Below, one piece after another: positions 10,768 to 18,520 of a DNA stretch of 64,000 nt. Origin of the DNA: Brachybacterium vulturis (lineage in GTDB: Bacteria > Actinomycetota > Actinomycetes > Actinomycetales > Dermabacteraceae). Where the stretch lies: contig NZ_CP023563.1 of NCBI RefSeq assembly GCF_002407185.1, forward strand, positions 2,604,001 through 2,668,000, read 5' to 3'. How positions within the stretch are numbered: position 1 is the stretch's first letter; each line of letters starts with the position of its first letter. The translations under genes were made by a program, and so were the position numbers. Below the pieces are notes generated by a model that had not been told where the DNA came from, searched no databases, and was given only the letters and a program-made list of their open reading frames with translations.

Positions 10768-11486
10768 CACGTCACCATCCCGAACTGGATCGCCAGCGGT
10801 GGCAGCAGGAAGCCCAGGATGACCACACCTGTGACCAGGTACGCCACCTGGTTCAGGTGCCGTCGCCGCCGCACGCCGGTATTGACGCCCAGGGAGGCGA
10901 AGGCGCTCCAGACCCCGTGCCGCAGATGCGCGCCGAGTGCCAGCAGGGCGATCAGATAGGTCAGGGTCACCCACCAGATCGAGAATCCGCCCACCATGCG
11001 CTGGTACGGGCTGTCGGAGGCGCCGCCCGGGGCGATCACATTCACCGTCAGGTGCAGGAGGTGATAGATCACGAAGAGCCCGATCACGATCCCGCCCCAG
11101 CGCATCGTGAACGAGGAGTACGTCCGCTGGACCCCGCGAGGAGCCTTCTTCGTCACGTAGCGGCGGCTGCCGCGGCCGCCGGTCGCGGCACGCATGCGGT
11201 GCCAGAGCACGAACGCCGCGCCCGTGTGGGCGAGCACGCTGAGCAGCAGGATGATGCGGAGGATCCACAGCGCCCCGCTACGTGGCAGGAACGGCTCTCC
11301 CAGCGTGCGCAGGTGGGCGGCATAGCCGTCGAACGCCTCCGCGCCGGAGAAGACCTTGAGGTTCCCGTACATATGGGCCAGCAGGAACAGCACCATGACC
11401 ATCCCCGCCGCCGCCATCACCGCGTGCAGGAGCACAGAGCTGCTGCGTATCGACGTCCGGCGACGTGCCGGCGCGCGGACCACCAT
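10767..11486 (-). CDS. sdhC: Succinate dehydrogenase cytochrome b subunit
   Basis: This 239-residue membrane anchor has five predicted helices (about residues 20-42, 70-90, 115-140, 155-175 and 205-230) and histidines in [25 protein letters not shown] and YHLLHLTVN for two b hemes and menaquinone binding. It is the single-subunit (B-type) anchor, which explains why no sdhD is present. An ATG at 11486 sits eight bases after GGAAGGGG and is preferred; a GTG nine bases further upstream overlaps that ribosome site. It is first in sdhCAB and diverges from the cupin gene. Confidence 0.92.
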
Positions 11487-11672
11487 CGGCGCCACCCCTT
11501 CCGCTCACACTGTGCTGTGGATCACTGTGGCAAGGTTCTTGCGTTGGGGCAAGCATGTGGACGGGGCGCCCGGATGTCGTGGCGCCCTCGCCGAGAAGGG
11601 GGAGGTCGAGCAGGAGTGCTCCCTGTGCGCATTTCGAGACCGGGATCACCCCCGGCATGCGACGATGGCGTC

Positions 11673-12038
11673 ATGAAGAGGAAGATCTCGATCGAGGCCC
11701 TGGCCCGCGAGCAGATCAAGGCCGCTCAGCGCGCCGGTGGGCGTCGTGCGGCCGAGACCGTCTTCGGCGGGCACGAGAAGGTGCTGCGCCAGACCGTGAT
11801 GGGCCTGCTCAAGGACGCGGAGATCGGCGAGCGGGAGAACCTCGACGAAGCGACGATCTACGTCCTCGAGGGTCGGGTCCAGCTGTGGGTCGGAGACGAC
11901 TGCTGGGAGGCGAGACAGGGCAGCCTGCTGGTCCTCCCCCAGGCGCGGCACCGGCTCGTGGCGATCATGGATTCCGCGCTGCTGATCACAGTGGCAAAGC
12001 TGTCGACCAGCCCCGAGGAGCCGCCGACGTCCTCCTGA
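11673..12038 (+). CDS. Small cupin-domain protein
   Basis: This 121-residue protein has a single cupin beta-barrel in its second half (YVLEGRVQLWVGDDCWEARQGSLLVLPQ, described here by its turn residues: G at the first turn, LP before the final HRL). The metal-binding His/Glu set of classical cupins is incomplete, so enzymatic activity is not assured. The N-terminal 50 residues are helical. It is a lone gene diverging from sdhCAB. GACGAT stands six bases before the ATG, so it may be a leaderless transcript with a weak -10. No substrate can be assigned. Confidence 0.75.
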   Translation: MKRKISIEALAREQIKAAQRAGGRRAAETVFGGHEKVLRQTVMGLLKDAEIGERENLDEATIYVLEGRVQLWVGDDCWEARQGSLLVLPQARHRLVAIMDSALLITVAKLSTSPEEPPTSS

Positions 12039-12146
12039 CTGGCGGGCCCGCGCCGTCTCGGCAATGCGGGACGCGGCCCGGCGCCGACCGGCTACCCGAT
12101 CGTGACGGGTCCCGGCACGGTGCGGGCACTGGTCCTCACCCGTCGA

Positions 12147-12992
12147 TCAGCTGAACATCGGGTTGATCACCCGGCCCCAGGTGCTCTTGTTGCCCCAGAT
12201 GTTCTGTCGCAGGCCCTCCAGCTGCAGGATCTGCGAGTGGTCGACGAAGAGGTTGACCTCATTGCCGTAATGCTTGATGTACCACTCGAAGACAGGGCCG
12301 TCCGCCGCCTCGAACATGACGTTCTCCAAGCCGACGCCATTGATGATCGACGCCACCGCCGCGGTGTTCCACTCGGTCACGTTCTCGGTGATGCCCTCGG
12401 ACTCGATCATCACGATGTCGGCGCCTGCCTCGAGGGTGCGGCGCGCGCGCTCGATCAGGTCTCCGACGTCCTTGGCGCCCTCGGCGGCCAGCTCGGCCTC
12501 TCCGGAATCCCCGCCGGAACCGATCTGGATGCCCAGCTCGGGCTTGGCCTTCAGCCCGGCCGCCGTCACCCTCTCGACCAGCCGCAGCAGTCCGGAGGTG
12601 GGCAGCATGATGAAGCCGGTGGAGATCTCGATGGTGTCGAAACCGACCTCCTTGGCCTCACGGAGGTAGGCATCCACCGCGTCCTCGCCATAGCGCAGCA
12701 CCGTCTCGATCCAGCCGCCGGAGGAGACATAGGCGCCGTGCTCGTGGGCGATGTCGCTGAAGGCGCGCACCTGCTCCTTGGGCACCAGCGCGAAGGAGCC
12801 GCCCGCCCATTTGATGCCGTCGACCCACTGCCCGGCGACGTCGAGGACGTCCTGCAGATGGCGGGTGCCGAAGGTGGAGTAGTAGGGGGCGCGGATCTCG
12901 GTCAGCCCGTGGGTGCGAGGCTTCAGCGGGCGGTGCGCACGGGGCACGATGTCGAAGCTGACGTCGTGGGCCGAGCTGCTCTGGGTGTTCAT
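12147..12992 (-). CDS. ComA-family (phosphosulfolactate synthase-like) protein
   Basis: This 281-residue TIM-barrel protein belongs to the ComA family, whose archaeal members add sulfite to phosphoenolpyruvate in coenzyme M synthesis. Family stretches seen are THGLTEIRAPYYS (residues ~27-40), DGIKWAGGSF, IAHEHGAYVSSGG, GFDTIEISTGF, KPELGIQIG, and the FEA...VNLFVDHSQILQLEGLR end. The usual FEAP.K.QQ segment is altered to FEAADGPVFEW, so the substrate probably differs. No other coenzyme M genes are nearby. The ATG follows GGAGAGGAACC and overlaps the end of the MmgE/PrpD gene by four bases, so the two are translated together. Substrate unknown. Confidence 0.85.
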   Translation of the reverse strand: MNTQSSSAHDVSFDIVPRAHRPLKPRTHGLTEIRAPYYSTFGTRHLQDVLDVAGQWVDGIKWAGGSFALVPKEQVRAFSDIAHEHGAYVSSGGWIETVLRYGEDAVDAYLREAKEVGFDTIEISTGFIMLPTSGLLRLVERVTAAGLKAKPELGIQIGSGGDSGEAELAAEGAKDVGDLIERARRTLEAGADIVMIESEGITENVTEWNTAAVASIINGVGLENVMFEAADGPVFEWYIKHYGNEVNLFVDHSQILQLEGLRQNIWGNKSTWGRVINPMFS

Positions 12993-14374
12993 GATGGTTC
13001 CTCTCCATGGGTGGATCCGGCGCGGGACAGCGCGTCGGTCAGGTGCCGTACGGGATGGCGCTCGAGCTCGTGGACGATGCCCGCGATCTCCTCGGTCACC
13101 TCGGGCCCCACGACCGGCAGGGCGAGGCGGCGGTATTTGCGCAGTGCCCCGTCCCAGTCCAGCGGATCGGTGTGGAAGCCCTCGTAGGCGGTCTCGAAAG
13201 CGGTCAGCACGGTGCCGTCGGCGAGGGTCACCGTCAGATCGGCGACCATCTCGCGCGGGAAGCGGGCGGAGAAGCCGGCGTCCGGGGTGATGTGGACACG
13301 GCGCATCAGGTCCTGCACGTCGTCGGCGATGATCCGCTCGTGGTGATACTGCTCGGGCTCGACCTGGCCGTCCAGCAGCGCCACGGCGATCAGCCACGGC
13401 AGGGAGTGGTCGGCCTCCTCCTTGGTGCGGATCGAGAGCTTGTCCCCTTCCTCGCCGCCGCCGATGATGGAGTGGGCCACGTCGAAGGTCCTCAGGTCCA
13501 CCCGGTCGATGGCGCGGGCGAGGAATCCGTCCTGGAGGCGCACCTCGAGGGCGGCGTCCAGCGCGGTCTGGGAGTGGATCTCGGAGTTGTGCTTCTTCAC
13601 GATCGTCTCGCGCACCTTCTCCAGGTTCTCGCGCGACCAGTCGATCTCGAACGGCCCGGTGATGGTCTCCTGCAGGCCCTTGTTGCCCTCGAACACCTCT
13701 GCCGGACCGGTCAGGCCCCGCTGCGCCAGCAGCGCCGCGAAGGTCGCCTCCTTCGCCGTGTTCGGGTAGGCGAGCCCCTTCCAGTGGGAGAGGTCCCCCG
13801 TCCGGGTGACGCGCAGGGCATTGTTGGCGGTACCGGAGATCGAGATCGCATTCTGCGTCTGCTCCACGTCGAGACCGAGGGCGCGGGAGACGCCCGCCGC
13901 AGCGGCGTACGCCCCCTGCACGGTGTGGTCGAATCCGCGAGCACGCACCGGAGCGACATCGGACAGCCGCGTCTGCACCTGGTAGCAGACCGCGAGCGCG
14001 ACGAGGAAGTCCGCGCCGGAGGCATCGACGGACTCGGCGGCGGCCAGCACGGCGCCCAGGTTGTCGGAGGGATGGTTGGTCTCCCCTGCGGCGAGATAGG
14101 AGTCCATGAAGTCGAGGTAGCGGCTCAGGGCCCCGTTGTAGAAGGCCACTCGATCGATCGGACCGCGGCCGCCGCCGATGAAGGTCGCATCCTCCCGCCC
14201 GCCGAGGTCGGCCAACAGGGAGCGGATCGCGCTCATCGGGGCGGCGGCCTGCGCCGCGATCGCAACGCCGATCGTGTCCAGCACCCGGATCCGCAGCTGC
14301 TCCGCCGCCGCCCCGCTGAGCTGGTCGTAGCGGCTTTCGTGGACAAATTCTGCCAATTCATGGACGCGAGTCAT
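12989..14374 (-). CDS. MmgE/PrpD family protein (dehydratase/decarboxylase/epimerase fold)
   Basis: This 461-residue protein belongs to the MmgE/PrpD family, which includes 2-methylcitrate dehydratase, cis-aconitate decarboxylase and iminodisuccinate epimerase. Family segments are present: LRIRVLDTIGVAIAA near the N-terminus, GETNHPSDNLGAVLAAAES, GYDH-like RGFDHTVQGAYAAAAG, SISGTANNALRVTR, WKGLAYPNTAKEA, and the active-site KKHNSEIHSQTALDAAL stretch. No prpB or prpC is nearby, so methylcitrate chemistry is not supported by context. The ATG has AGGGAG upstream. It shares an operon with the ComA-like gene; the promoter and an iron-box-like site lie just upstream. Confidence 0.88.
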   Translation of the reverse strand: MTRVHELAEFVHESRYDQLSGAAAEQLRIRVLDTIGVAIAAQAAAPMSAIRSLLADLGGREDATFIGGGRGPIDRVAFYNGALSRYLDFMDSYLAAGETNHPSDNLGAVLAAAESVDASGADFLVALAVCYQVQTRLSDVAPVRARGFDHTVQGAYAAAAGVSRALGLDVEQTQNAISISGTANNALRVTRTGDLSHWKGLAYPNTAKEATFAALLAQRGLTGPAEVFEGNKGLQETITGPFEIDWSRENLEKVRETIVKKHNSEIHSQTALDAALEVRLQDGFLARAIDRVDLRTFDVAHSIIGGGEEGDKLSIRTKEEADHSLPWLIAVALLDGQVEPEQYHHERIIADDVQDLMRRVHITPDAGFSARFPREMVADLTVTLADGTVLTAFETAYEGFHTDPLDWDGALRKYRRLALPVVGPEVTEEIAGIVHELERHPVRHLTDALSRAGSTHGEEPS

Positions 14375-14392
14375 CGCCCGTCATCTCCCTAC

Positions 14393-14411
14393 TTAGGTGA
14401 GCCTTTCCTTA
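14393..14411. promoter_or_regulatory. DtxR/IdeR-type iron box candidate
   Basis: TTAGGTGAGCCTTTCCTTA matches the 19-base DtxR/IdeR consensus TTAGGTTAGSCTAACCTAA at 15 positions, with both TTAGG/CC arms and the GCCT core intact. It sits 19-37 bases before the MmgE/PrpD ATG and just downstream of a predicted -10 box, where a bound repressor would block transcription. This is a by-eye match, not a scored search. Confidence 0.55.
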
Positions 14412-14417
14412 CCCATG

Positions 14418-14445
14418 ACTCTACACCTAAATAGCTTGACGTCAA
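14418..14445 (-). promoter_or_regulatory. Promoter of the MmgE/PrpD-ComA operon
   Basis: On the minus strand TTGACG (14445-14440), a 16-base spacer and TAGAGT (14423-14418) form a sigma70-like promoter. The -35 lies inside the perfect 12-base palindrome CTTGACGTCAAG (14435-14446), which could itself be an operator. This makes prpD-comA separately transcribed from the aldehyde dehydrogenase operon that ends at 14459. Confidence 0.5.
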
Positions 14446-14458
14446 GATACTTGCCGGG

Positions 14459-15835
14459 TCAGCCCTTCACGGGCCCCACCCAGACCTGCTGGGCGTTGGT
14501 GAACTCGCGGATGCCGTGCGGGCCCAGCTCGCGGCCGTAGCCGGAGCGCTTGATCCCTCCGGAGGGCAGGCGCGGATCGGACTTCACGATCCCGTTGACC
14601 GAGATCTGTCCCGCCTCGATGCGGCGCGCCATCGCGATCCCCCGGTCGGTCTGGGTCCAGATCGCGGCGCCGAGACCAAAGGGGGTGTCGTTGGCCAGGG
14701 CGAGAGCATGTTCCGCGTCGTCCGCTGCCATCACCACGGCGATCGGCCCGAAGGTCTCCTCGGTGCAGGCCGCCATCCCCGGCTGGACCCCGGTCAGCAG
14801 CGTGACGGGATAGAAGAAGCCCTCCCCCGCCGGCATCTCGCCGCCGAGCACCAGGGTGGCGCCGGCCTCGACGCTGGTGGTGACCTGTCGATGGAGGTTC
14901 TCCCGCAGCTGCTCGCGGGCGATCGGCCCCACCTTCGTGGCCGGGTCACGGGGGTCGCCGACCACCAGATCCCGCAGCTGCGCGGCGAGCAGCTCCACGA
15001 ACTCGTCGTGCACCGAGCGCTCCACGATCACCCGCTTGGCGGCGATGCAGGACTGGCCGGCATTGATGATCCGCGAGAGCGCCGAGACCTCCGCGGCCTT
15101 GGCGAGGTCCGCGTCCGCCAGCACGATGCAGGGGTCGGAGCCGCCGAGCTCGAGCACCGCGGGCTTGATCTCGCTCGCAGCGATCGAGGCGACCGTCGCC
15201 CCGGCGCGGTCGGAGCCGGTGAAGGAGACCGCCTGGACGCGGGGGTCACGGATCACCTGCTCGACATCCTCGGTCTGCGCCAGCAGGGCCTGGAACACGC
15301 CGTCGGGGGCACCGGCCTTGCGGAACACCTCCTCGAGCGCGGCGGCACAGCCCGGCACGTGGGGGTCGTGCTTCATGATGCAGGTGTTCCCCGCCATCAG
15401 CGCGGGGGCGCAGAAGCGGAACGCGACCCAGAACGGGGCGTTCCAGGGCAGGATCCCCAGCACCGGGCCCAGCGGCAGGTACTGGACGTAGGACGAGGTC
15501 GCGTCGGAGGCCAGATGCTCGTCGGCGAGGTACTCGGGACCGAACTCGGCGTAGTGCTCGGCGGCCCACGCCGATTTCGCGACCTCCCCGCGGGCCTCCC
15601 CGATGGGCTTGCCCATCTCCTGGGTCATCAGCGGTGCGAGCTCCTCGGTGTGCTCGCGCAGGTAGGTGGCGACCCGGCGCAGCACCTCCGCGCGCTCGGC
15701 CAGGGTGGTCTCCTTCCATGAGGCGTAGGCGGACTGGGAGCGCTCGATGAGCGCGGTGATCTCCGCCGGGGTCGCGGCGGGGACCTCGCGCACGACGCGT
15801 CCGGTGGTGGGATCGGTGGCAGTCAGTGTGGTCAT
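14459..15835 (-). CDS. NAD(P)-dependent aldehyde dehydrogenase (succinate-semialdehyde type)
   Basis: This 458-residue enzyme oxidises an aldehyde to an acid. It has the ALDH signature LELGGSDPC with catalytic Glu, and the nucleophile Cys in INAGQSCIAAKR, with cofactor-binding LPWNAPFWVAFR and FTGSDRAG. It most resembles the short (~455 aa) GabD2-like succinate-semialdehyde dehydrogenases. In ectoine breakdown the equivalent enzyme (DoeC) turns aspartate semialdehyde into aspartate, and the neighbouring aminotransferase would make that substrate, so this is its likely role. It begins 14 bp after the M24 gene. Substrate is inferred from context only. Confidence 0.85.
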   Translation of the reverse strand: MTTLTATDPTTGRVVREVPAATPAEITALIERSQSAYASWKETTLAERAEVLRRVATYLREHTEELAPLMTQEMGKPIGEARGEVAKSAWAAEHYAEFGPEYLADEHLASDATSSYVQYLPLGPVLGILPWNAPFWVAFRFCAPALMAGNTCIMKHDPHVPGCAAALEEVFRKAGAPDGVFQALLAQTEDVEQVIRDPRVQAVSFTGSDRAGATVASIAASEIKPAVLELGGSDPCIVLADADLAKAAEVSALSRIINAGQSCIAAKRVIVERSVHDEFVELLAAQLRDLVVGDPRDPATKVGPIAREQLRENLHRQVTTSVEAGATLVLGGEMPAGEGFFYPVTLLTGVQPGMAACTEETFGPIAVVMAADDAEHALALANDTPFGLGAAIWTQTDRGIAMARRIEAGQISVNGIVKSDPRLPSGGIKRSGYGRELGPHGIREFTNAQQVWVGPVKG

Positions 15836-15849
15836 AGGGGCTGCTCCTC

Positions 15850-17058
15850 TCAGAAGCGGGGCGTGAGGACGGCGCCGGCGGGGAAGGAGCGCGCGGAGCT
15901 CTCGTGGACGGTGAAGTCCTCCGGCAGGGTGAAGAACGACGTGCAGCCGTCCTTCGTGATGTGGACGGTGTCGGAGATGCCCACGGTCTTGGTCCCGTCC
16001 ACCCCCCACATCCACGGCAGCAGGTGGAAGGTCATCCCCTCCTCGAGCGGGCGTTCGTCGCCCTCCAGCAGGGAGACGATGTAGCCCTCGTCCCAGGAGG
16101 GCGGGAAGGCGATCCCGATCGAGTAGCCGGCCCGGGTGACCAGCTTCGCCCCCACGTCGTTGCTCTCGATGCGGGAGCGGGTCAGCTCCGCGATCTCGGA
16201 GATGGTCACCCCCGGCTTCATCAGGGCCCGCAGCTCTGCCAGCGTCTGCTTCATCAGCTCCTGGGCGGAGTGCATCGAGTCCGACAGCGCCCCGTTGACC
16301 ACCGTGCGCATCATGGCCGTGTGATACCTGCGGTAGCAGCCGCCGACCTCGAGGAACACGTGCTCTCCGGGCCTGATCATGCGCCCTTCCCAGGTGGAAT
16401 GGCCGATCATCGAACGGGGCCCGGAGGCGACATAGGGCAGGACCGCCGGGAACTCCCCGCCGGCCCGGAACATCGCCGAGGTGATGGCTGCGGCCACATC
16501 GTTCTCGGTGGCGCCGGCCATCGCGGCGTGCAGGCCGGCCGCCATCCCGGCCTCCCCGGCGTAGGCGGCGAGCTGCATCACCTCGATCTCGGCCGGGGAC
16601 TTGCGCACCCGCCCCTCCTCGACGATCCCGAAGCAGTCCACCAGCCCTTCGCCGAAGGCGTCGTGGAAGCGGTCCTGCTGGTAGGCGGGGAAGTAGTAGC
16701 TGTTGCGCTCGTACCCCACCCGGGAGTCCCCCAGCCGCAGGTCGCGCAGGGTGCTGACCAGCTCGAGGATCGCGTCGCCGTCGTCGGGGTACGGCCGGGA
16801 GTGCTCCACCCAGGTCCGGGCGATCACATTGGACTCCTCGAGCGCACGGGTGATCATCACCGAGTCCGCCGCCAGCGGCACGACCAGCGCCTGGAAGAAC
16901 GAGTACCCGGTGGTCTGATAGTCCGTGAGGTACATCAGGTTCTCGGGATCGGTGATGATCACCGCGTCCAGCTCCCGCTCCTCCATCCGCTGCCGCAGCT
17001 CCGCGATCCTCCGCTGGTACTCCTCGGGCGCGAAGGTCATATCGGACCGATGGCGCAT
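15850..17058 (-). CDS. doeA: M24-family hydrolase, ectoine hydrolase (DoeA/EutD) type
   Basis: This 402-residue pita-bread protein has a creatinase-like N-terminal domain and an M24 catalytic domain. In metal peptidases the metal-binding Asp residues occupy a DAG...TAD pattern; here the same places read LEVGG and YHTAM, so metal ligands are missing, as in creatinase and ectoine hydrolase. The segments RYHTAMMRTV, AGYSIGIAFPPSWDEG, and EGMTFHLLPW closely follow DoeA/EutD, which opens the ectoine ring to N-acetyl-diaminobutyrate. It overlaps ectB-type gene by ATGA. A second ATG six codons in is possible. No DoeB deacetylase is in the window, so the pathway seen here is incomplete. Confidence 0.72.
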   Translation of the reverse strand: MRHRSDMTFAPEEYQRRIAELRQRMEERELDAVIITDPENLMYLTDYQTTGYSFFQALVVPLAADSVMITRALEESNVIARTWVEHSRPYPDDGDAILELVSTLRDLRLGDSRVGYERNSYYFPAYQQDRFHDAFGEGLVDCFGIVEEGRVRKSPAEIEVMQLAAYAGEAGMAAGLHAAMAGATENDVAAAITSAMFRAGGEFPAVLPYVASGPRSMIGHSTWEGRMIRPGEHVFLEVGGCYRRYHTAMMRTVVNGALSDSMHSAQELMKQTLAELRALMKPGVTISEIAELTRSRIESNDVGAKLVTRAGYSIGIAFPPSWDEGYIVSLLEGDERPLEEGMTFHLLPWMWGVDGTKTVGISDTVHITKDGCTSFFTLPEDFTVHESSARSFPAGAVLTPRF

Positions 17059-18317
17059 CAGAGGTCCTTCGCCGCGGCGTCGATGGCCTGGCCCAGCAGG
17101 GTCAGGCCCTGCTCGAGGTCCTCCTCGGGGATCGTCAGCGGCGGGATCAGCTTGATCACCCGACCCCCGCTGCCGCAGGGGCCGATCAGCAGGCCCCGCT
17201 CGAAGCACTCCTGCTGGACCCGCTTGGCGAAGGCGCCGTCCCCGGTGTCCAGGGCCTGCATCATGCCCCGGCCGCGGACCTCCCAGTCCCGCTCCGGATG
17301 AGCGGCGGCGATGGTCGTGAGCGACTCGCGCATCTGTTCGCCCTTGGCGAGGACGTCGGCGAGGAACGACTCGTCGGTGAAGTAGTCCAGCGCCACGGTG
17401 CCCGCGACGAACGACATCCCCTGTCCGCGGAAGGTGCCGGTGTGCGCGCCGGGGGACCAGTGGGCATCGACCTCCGGCTTGTTCAGGGTCATCGCGATCG
17501 GGGTGCCGAAGCCGCCGAGGCCCTTGGCCAGGGCGATGATGTCCGGGTCCAGGTCCATCCCGTCGAAGGAGAAGTACCCGCCGGTGCGGCCGACGGCGGC
17601 CTGGATGTCGTCGACGATGAACAGTGCACCGACCTCGCGGGCGAGGTCCTGGATCTCGTGCAGCCACTCGCGGCTGGCGAGGTTGACACCGCCCTCGGCC
17701 TGGACCGGCTCGACGAGGAAGGCCGCGGGAGCGGTGACCCCGCTGGAGGGGTCGCGCAGTGCAGCGGCGTAGTCGGCGATCCCGGTGCGGCCGCCGGGGG
17801 CGGTCTCGAAAGGCAGGCGCACCACGTCGGTGAGCGGCACGCCGGCCCACTGGCGGAAGGCCTGGTTCGCGGTCGCCGCGAGGGATCCGAGGGTCATGCC
17901 GTGGAAGCCATGGCTGAACGCGACGATCTCGCGCCGCCCGGTGGCCAGGCGGGCCAGCTTGAGCGCCGCCTCGATCGCGTTGGAGCCCGTGGGGCCCATG
18001 AACTGCATCTTGTGGTCCATGCCGCGCGGGGCGAGGATCACCTCGTGGAAGCGGGCGATGAAGTCCCGCTTCGTGGTGGTGTACGTATCCAGGCTGTGGG
18101 CGACACCATCCGCCTGGATGAAATCGATCAGTGCTTCCTTCATCTTCGGGTTGTTGTGCCCGAAGTTCAGCACGCCGGCCCCGGCGAAGAAGTCGATGTA
18201 GCTGGTCCCGGCCTCGTCGATCTGGCGAGCGTTGGAGGCGGAGGCGAACACCGTGGGATACGCGCGGCAGTAGCCGCGGATCTCGGACTCGTGCTGTTCG
18301 AAAATGGTGGTGTCCAT
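17058..18317 (-). CDS. ectB: Diaminobutyrate-2-oxoglutarate aminotransferase (EctB/DoeD type)
   Basis: This 419-residue class III PLP aminotransferase interconverts L-2,4-diaminobutyrate and aspartate 4-semialdehyde. EctB-type hallmarks are the N-terminal ESEIRGYCRAYPTVF, IDFFAGAGVLNFGHNNP, FMGPTGSNAIEAALK, the PLP-binding Lys in ALAKGLGGFG and HTGTFRGQGMSF. ectA and ectC, needed to make ectoine, are absent, while an ectoine-hydrolase-type gene and an aldehyde dehydrogenase follow in the same operon; this favours a catabolic (DoeD-like) role. The ATG has GGAGGTCCCTC upstream. A siderophore-building role for diaminobutyrate is an alternative. Confidence 0.85.
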   Translation of the reverse strand: MDTTIFEQHESEIRGYCRAYPTVFASASNARQIDEAGTSYIDFFAGAGVLNFGHNNPKMKEALIDFIQADGVAHSLDTYTTTKRDFIARFHEVILAPRGMDHKMQFMGPTGSNAIEAALKLARLATGRREIVAFSHGFHGMTLGSLAATANQAFRQWAGVPLTDVVRLPFETAPGGRTGIADYAAALRDPSSGVTAPAAFLVEPVQAEGGVNLASREWLHEIQDLAREVGALFIVDDIQAAVGRTGGYFSFDGMDLDPDIIALAKGLGGFGTPIAMTLNKPEVDAHWSPGAHTGTFRGQGMSFVAGTVALDYFTDESFLADVLAKGEQMRESLTTIAAAHPERDWEVRGRGMMQALDTGDGAFAKRVQQECFERGLLIGPCGSGGRVIKLIPPLTIPEEDLEQGLTLLGQAIDAAAKDL

Positions 18318-18365
18318 GAGGGACCTCCTTCGCGATGCAGGGCGACCTCGCTCGTCACGCCCGGC

Positions 18366-18394
18366 CGCATAGCGAAGATCACCCCGTCTGGCAA
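18366..18394 (-). promoter_or_regulatory. Promoter of the ectB-doeA-aldehyde dehydrogenase operon
   Basis: On the minus strand TTGCCA (18394-18389), exactly 17 bases and TATGCG (18371-18366) give a plausible promoter 49 bases before the ectB-type ATG. The -35 is a 5/6 match and the -10 is weak. Confidence 0.45.
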
Positions 18395-18403
18395 GTAAGT
18401 GCC

Positions 18404-18435
18404 GGTGAGCTGACTCTCACCCGGAGGTGCTCACC
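18404..18435. promoter_or_regulatory. Two adjacent inverted repeats upstream of the ectB operon
   Basis: GGTGAG-N6-CTCACC (18404-18421) is a perfect 6-6-6 inverted repeat and GGTG-CT-CACC (18426-18435) a perfect shorter one. Both share the GGTG(A)G half-site and lie directly upstream of the predicted -35, as expected for an activator or repressor. The MarR gene 86 bp away is one candidate binder. Confidence 0.4.
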
Positions 18436-18520
18436 CCGTCAAGCGCCCGGTCCCGGCGATGCTCCGGGACCTCTCTCGCACGCAGGTCACCGACCCGACC
18501 GCTCGGTAAGGAGGGCTCTG

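Noticed and set aside
12989..14374. 2-methylcitrate dehydratase prpD
   Set aside because: No prpB, prpC or propionate gene nearby; the family contains several other activities, so only the family name is supported.
17058..18317. Ectoine biosynthesis operon
   Set aside because: ectA and ectC are absent and the following genes are degradative in type.
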